The position numbers and the translations under genes are program-made. This document shows, piece after piece, positions 14,253 through 14,895 of a stretch of 14,895 nucleotides of DNA. The stretch covers positions 3,823-18,717 of the forward strand of contig PKZC01000020.1 in assembly GCA_003132905.1 (NCBI GenBank). The letters run 5' to 3'. Each line of letters starts with the position of its first letter. Positions within the stretch are counted from its first letter, which is position 1. This stretch comes from Bryobacterales bacterium. Its GTDB lineage: Bacteria > Acidobacteriota > Terriglobia > Bryobacterales > Bryobacteraceae. A model generated the notes under the pieces. That model did not search any database. It had not been told where the DNA came from and worked only from the letters and a program-made list of their open reading frames with translations.

Positions 14253-14756
14253 ATGTGTTCGAAGTGTCTCGTTTCATGCCTCGTCGCGATTGTCTGTGCT
14301 GCAAACGGCTGGGCGCAAGCCAGCCGTATCACCCAAACTATAGATAGCAGCCGACCCGCGACACTCGCCGGACATCTTCATCCCAAGGCGCAGGCCGCCG
14401 CTGACCAGGGGCGAGTCGCGCCGTCGCTTCCGCTACCCTACATCACGTTGACTCTTGCGCCAGCCGCAAGCCAACAGGCCGATCTTCAAGAACTTCTGTC
14501 CGCTCAGCAGACCAAGGGGAACTCGGACTATCATCACTGGCTGACGCCCGAGGAATATGCCCATCGCTTCGGCCTGAGCGATGCCGACATCGACAAGATT
14601 ACCCAGTGGCTCACGGGACAAGGATTGAAGGTTCTTTCCGTCGCGCGGAGTTATTGCTTCCCACCGGCGAACAAAAGCACAATGCCGCCAATGAGCGAAG
14701 CTGCGCCCGCGATGGGAGGCAGCGGTACATTATGTGTCTTGTCACGCGTCGCGTGA
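14253..14756 (+). pseudogene. S53 (kumamolisin/sedolisin-type) protease, propeptide only, 3'-truncated
   Basis: The ATG at 14253 has GGGAG 7 nt upstream. A signal peptide (begins MCSKCLVSCLVAIVCAANGW, cleavage probably after WAQA) leads into a Pro-kumamolisin activation domain. Its markers include ITLTLAPAASQQADLQELL (about 64-82), the hallmark YHHWLTPEEYAHRFGLSDAD (93-112) and ITQWLTGQGLKVLSVAR (116-132). Similarity stops at about residue 132 (14648). From there the frame runs through the antisense of the neighbouring - strand gene to a stop at 14756. The catalytic domain of several hundred residues, with its Glu-Asp-Ser triad, is absent, so no protease can be made. A secreted propeptide fragment could in principle act as an inhibitor of related enzymes, but that is speculation. 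Confidence 0.8.
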
Positions 14757-14863
14757 ATCGGCCCGATGTCAACGACCTTTTCCCTGGTCGTGTACGTAAA
14801 ACCTCCCTACGCAAGACCGAACAGACCAAGCGCAATCAAGATGATTCCTGACGTTCTGCTCAC
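14651..14863 (-). pseudogene. Small two-helix membrane protein gene interrupted by an in-frame TAG
   Basis: Read on the - strand from a GTG at 14863 (GGGAG 9 nt upstream), the frame begins with a hydrophobic helix (SRTSGIILIALGLFGLA) and meets TAG at 14809-14807. The same frame then continues with GGFTYTTREKVVDIGPIHAT, PLPPIAGAASLIGGIVLLF and a natural TAA at 14653-14651. The TREKVVDIGPI segment between two helices is a recognisable conserved family of about 70 residues in soil bacteria, although I cannot name it with certainty. Related proteins as I recall them have a tyrosine before the GG, so TAG is one base from TAT or TAC. The gene is therefore inactivated by a nonsense change, or the base is a sequencing error. 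Its 3' end sits directly on the truncation point of the S53 gene. Confidence 0.65.
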
Positions 14864-14895
14864 GGCGATCTTCTCCCATCACGGTGATCCGGCGT

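Overview
The window looks like a chromosomal segment of an Acidobacteriota-type soil bacterium. The main reasons are two Ser/Thr protein kinases fused through one membrane helix to PD40/TolB-like beta-propellers, a type expanded in that phylum, together with moderately high G+C, strong AGGAGG-type ribosome binding sites, and many small stress-type membrane and soluble proteins. This assignment is an inference from gene content.

Layout. (1) Positions 1-5487 hold two tandem + strand kinase-propeller genes, the first cut by the window edge. Between them sits a convergent-then-divergent 110-residue gene on the - strand with its own intrinsic terminator. (2) Positions 5488-6680 hold about 1.2 kb with no convincing gene. 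(3) Positions 6681-7944 (- strand) hold a three-gene operon: ECF-type sigma factor, zinc-finger anti-sigma factor and small membrane protein. The genes are joined by two ATGA overlaps, and the sigma gene has no standard start codon at its true N-terminus. (4) Positions 8151-10034 hold a truncated alpha/beta hydrolase lipoprotein (+) that runs tail to tail into an almost complete Nramp-type transporter (-). Each reading frame continues into the antisense of the other, so a rearrangement junction lies near 8771-8777. (5) Positions 10035-10774 are intergenic, with a striking set of alternating complementary segments (10238-10295) and a good + strand intrinsic terminator (10343-10362). (6) Positions 10775-14121 hold seven co-directional small + strand genes: a 26-residue membrane peptide, a two-BON lipoprotein, a PRC-barrel protein, a CsbD protein, a four-helix membrane protein, a second 26-residue membrane peptide and a ferritin-like di-iron protein. 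(7) Positions 14253-14863 hold the start of an S53 (kumamolisin-type) protease, cut after its propeptide. It abuts a small - strand membrane-protein gene that carries an internal TAG.

How the genes may work together. The kinases would sense a signal through the propeller and phosphorylate cytoplasmic targets. The sigma/anti-sigma pair would control an envelope or stress regulon. The 10.8-14.1 kb cluster is best read as a general stress module covering envelope maintenance (BON, PRC, CsbD, mini membrane peptides) and iron storage or oxidative protection (ferritin-like protein). No direct regulatory link between these blocks is visible. Two of the tail-to-tail gene pairs are broken by deletion-like junctions, and one small gene has a nonsense codon. 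The region is therefore either actively decaying or contains assembly or sequence errors. I see no rRNA, tRNA, CRISPR array or recognisable insertion sequence.
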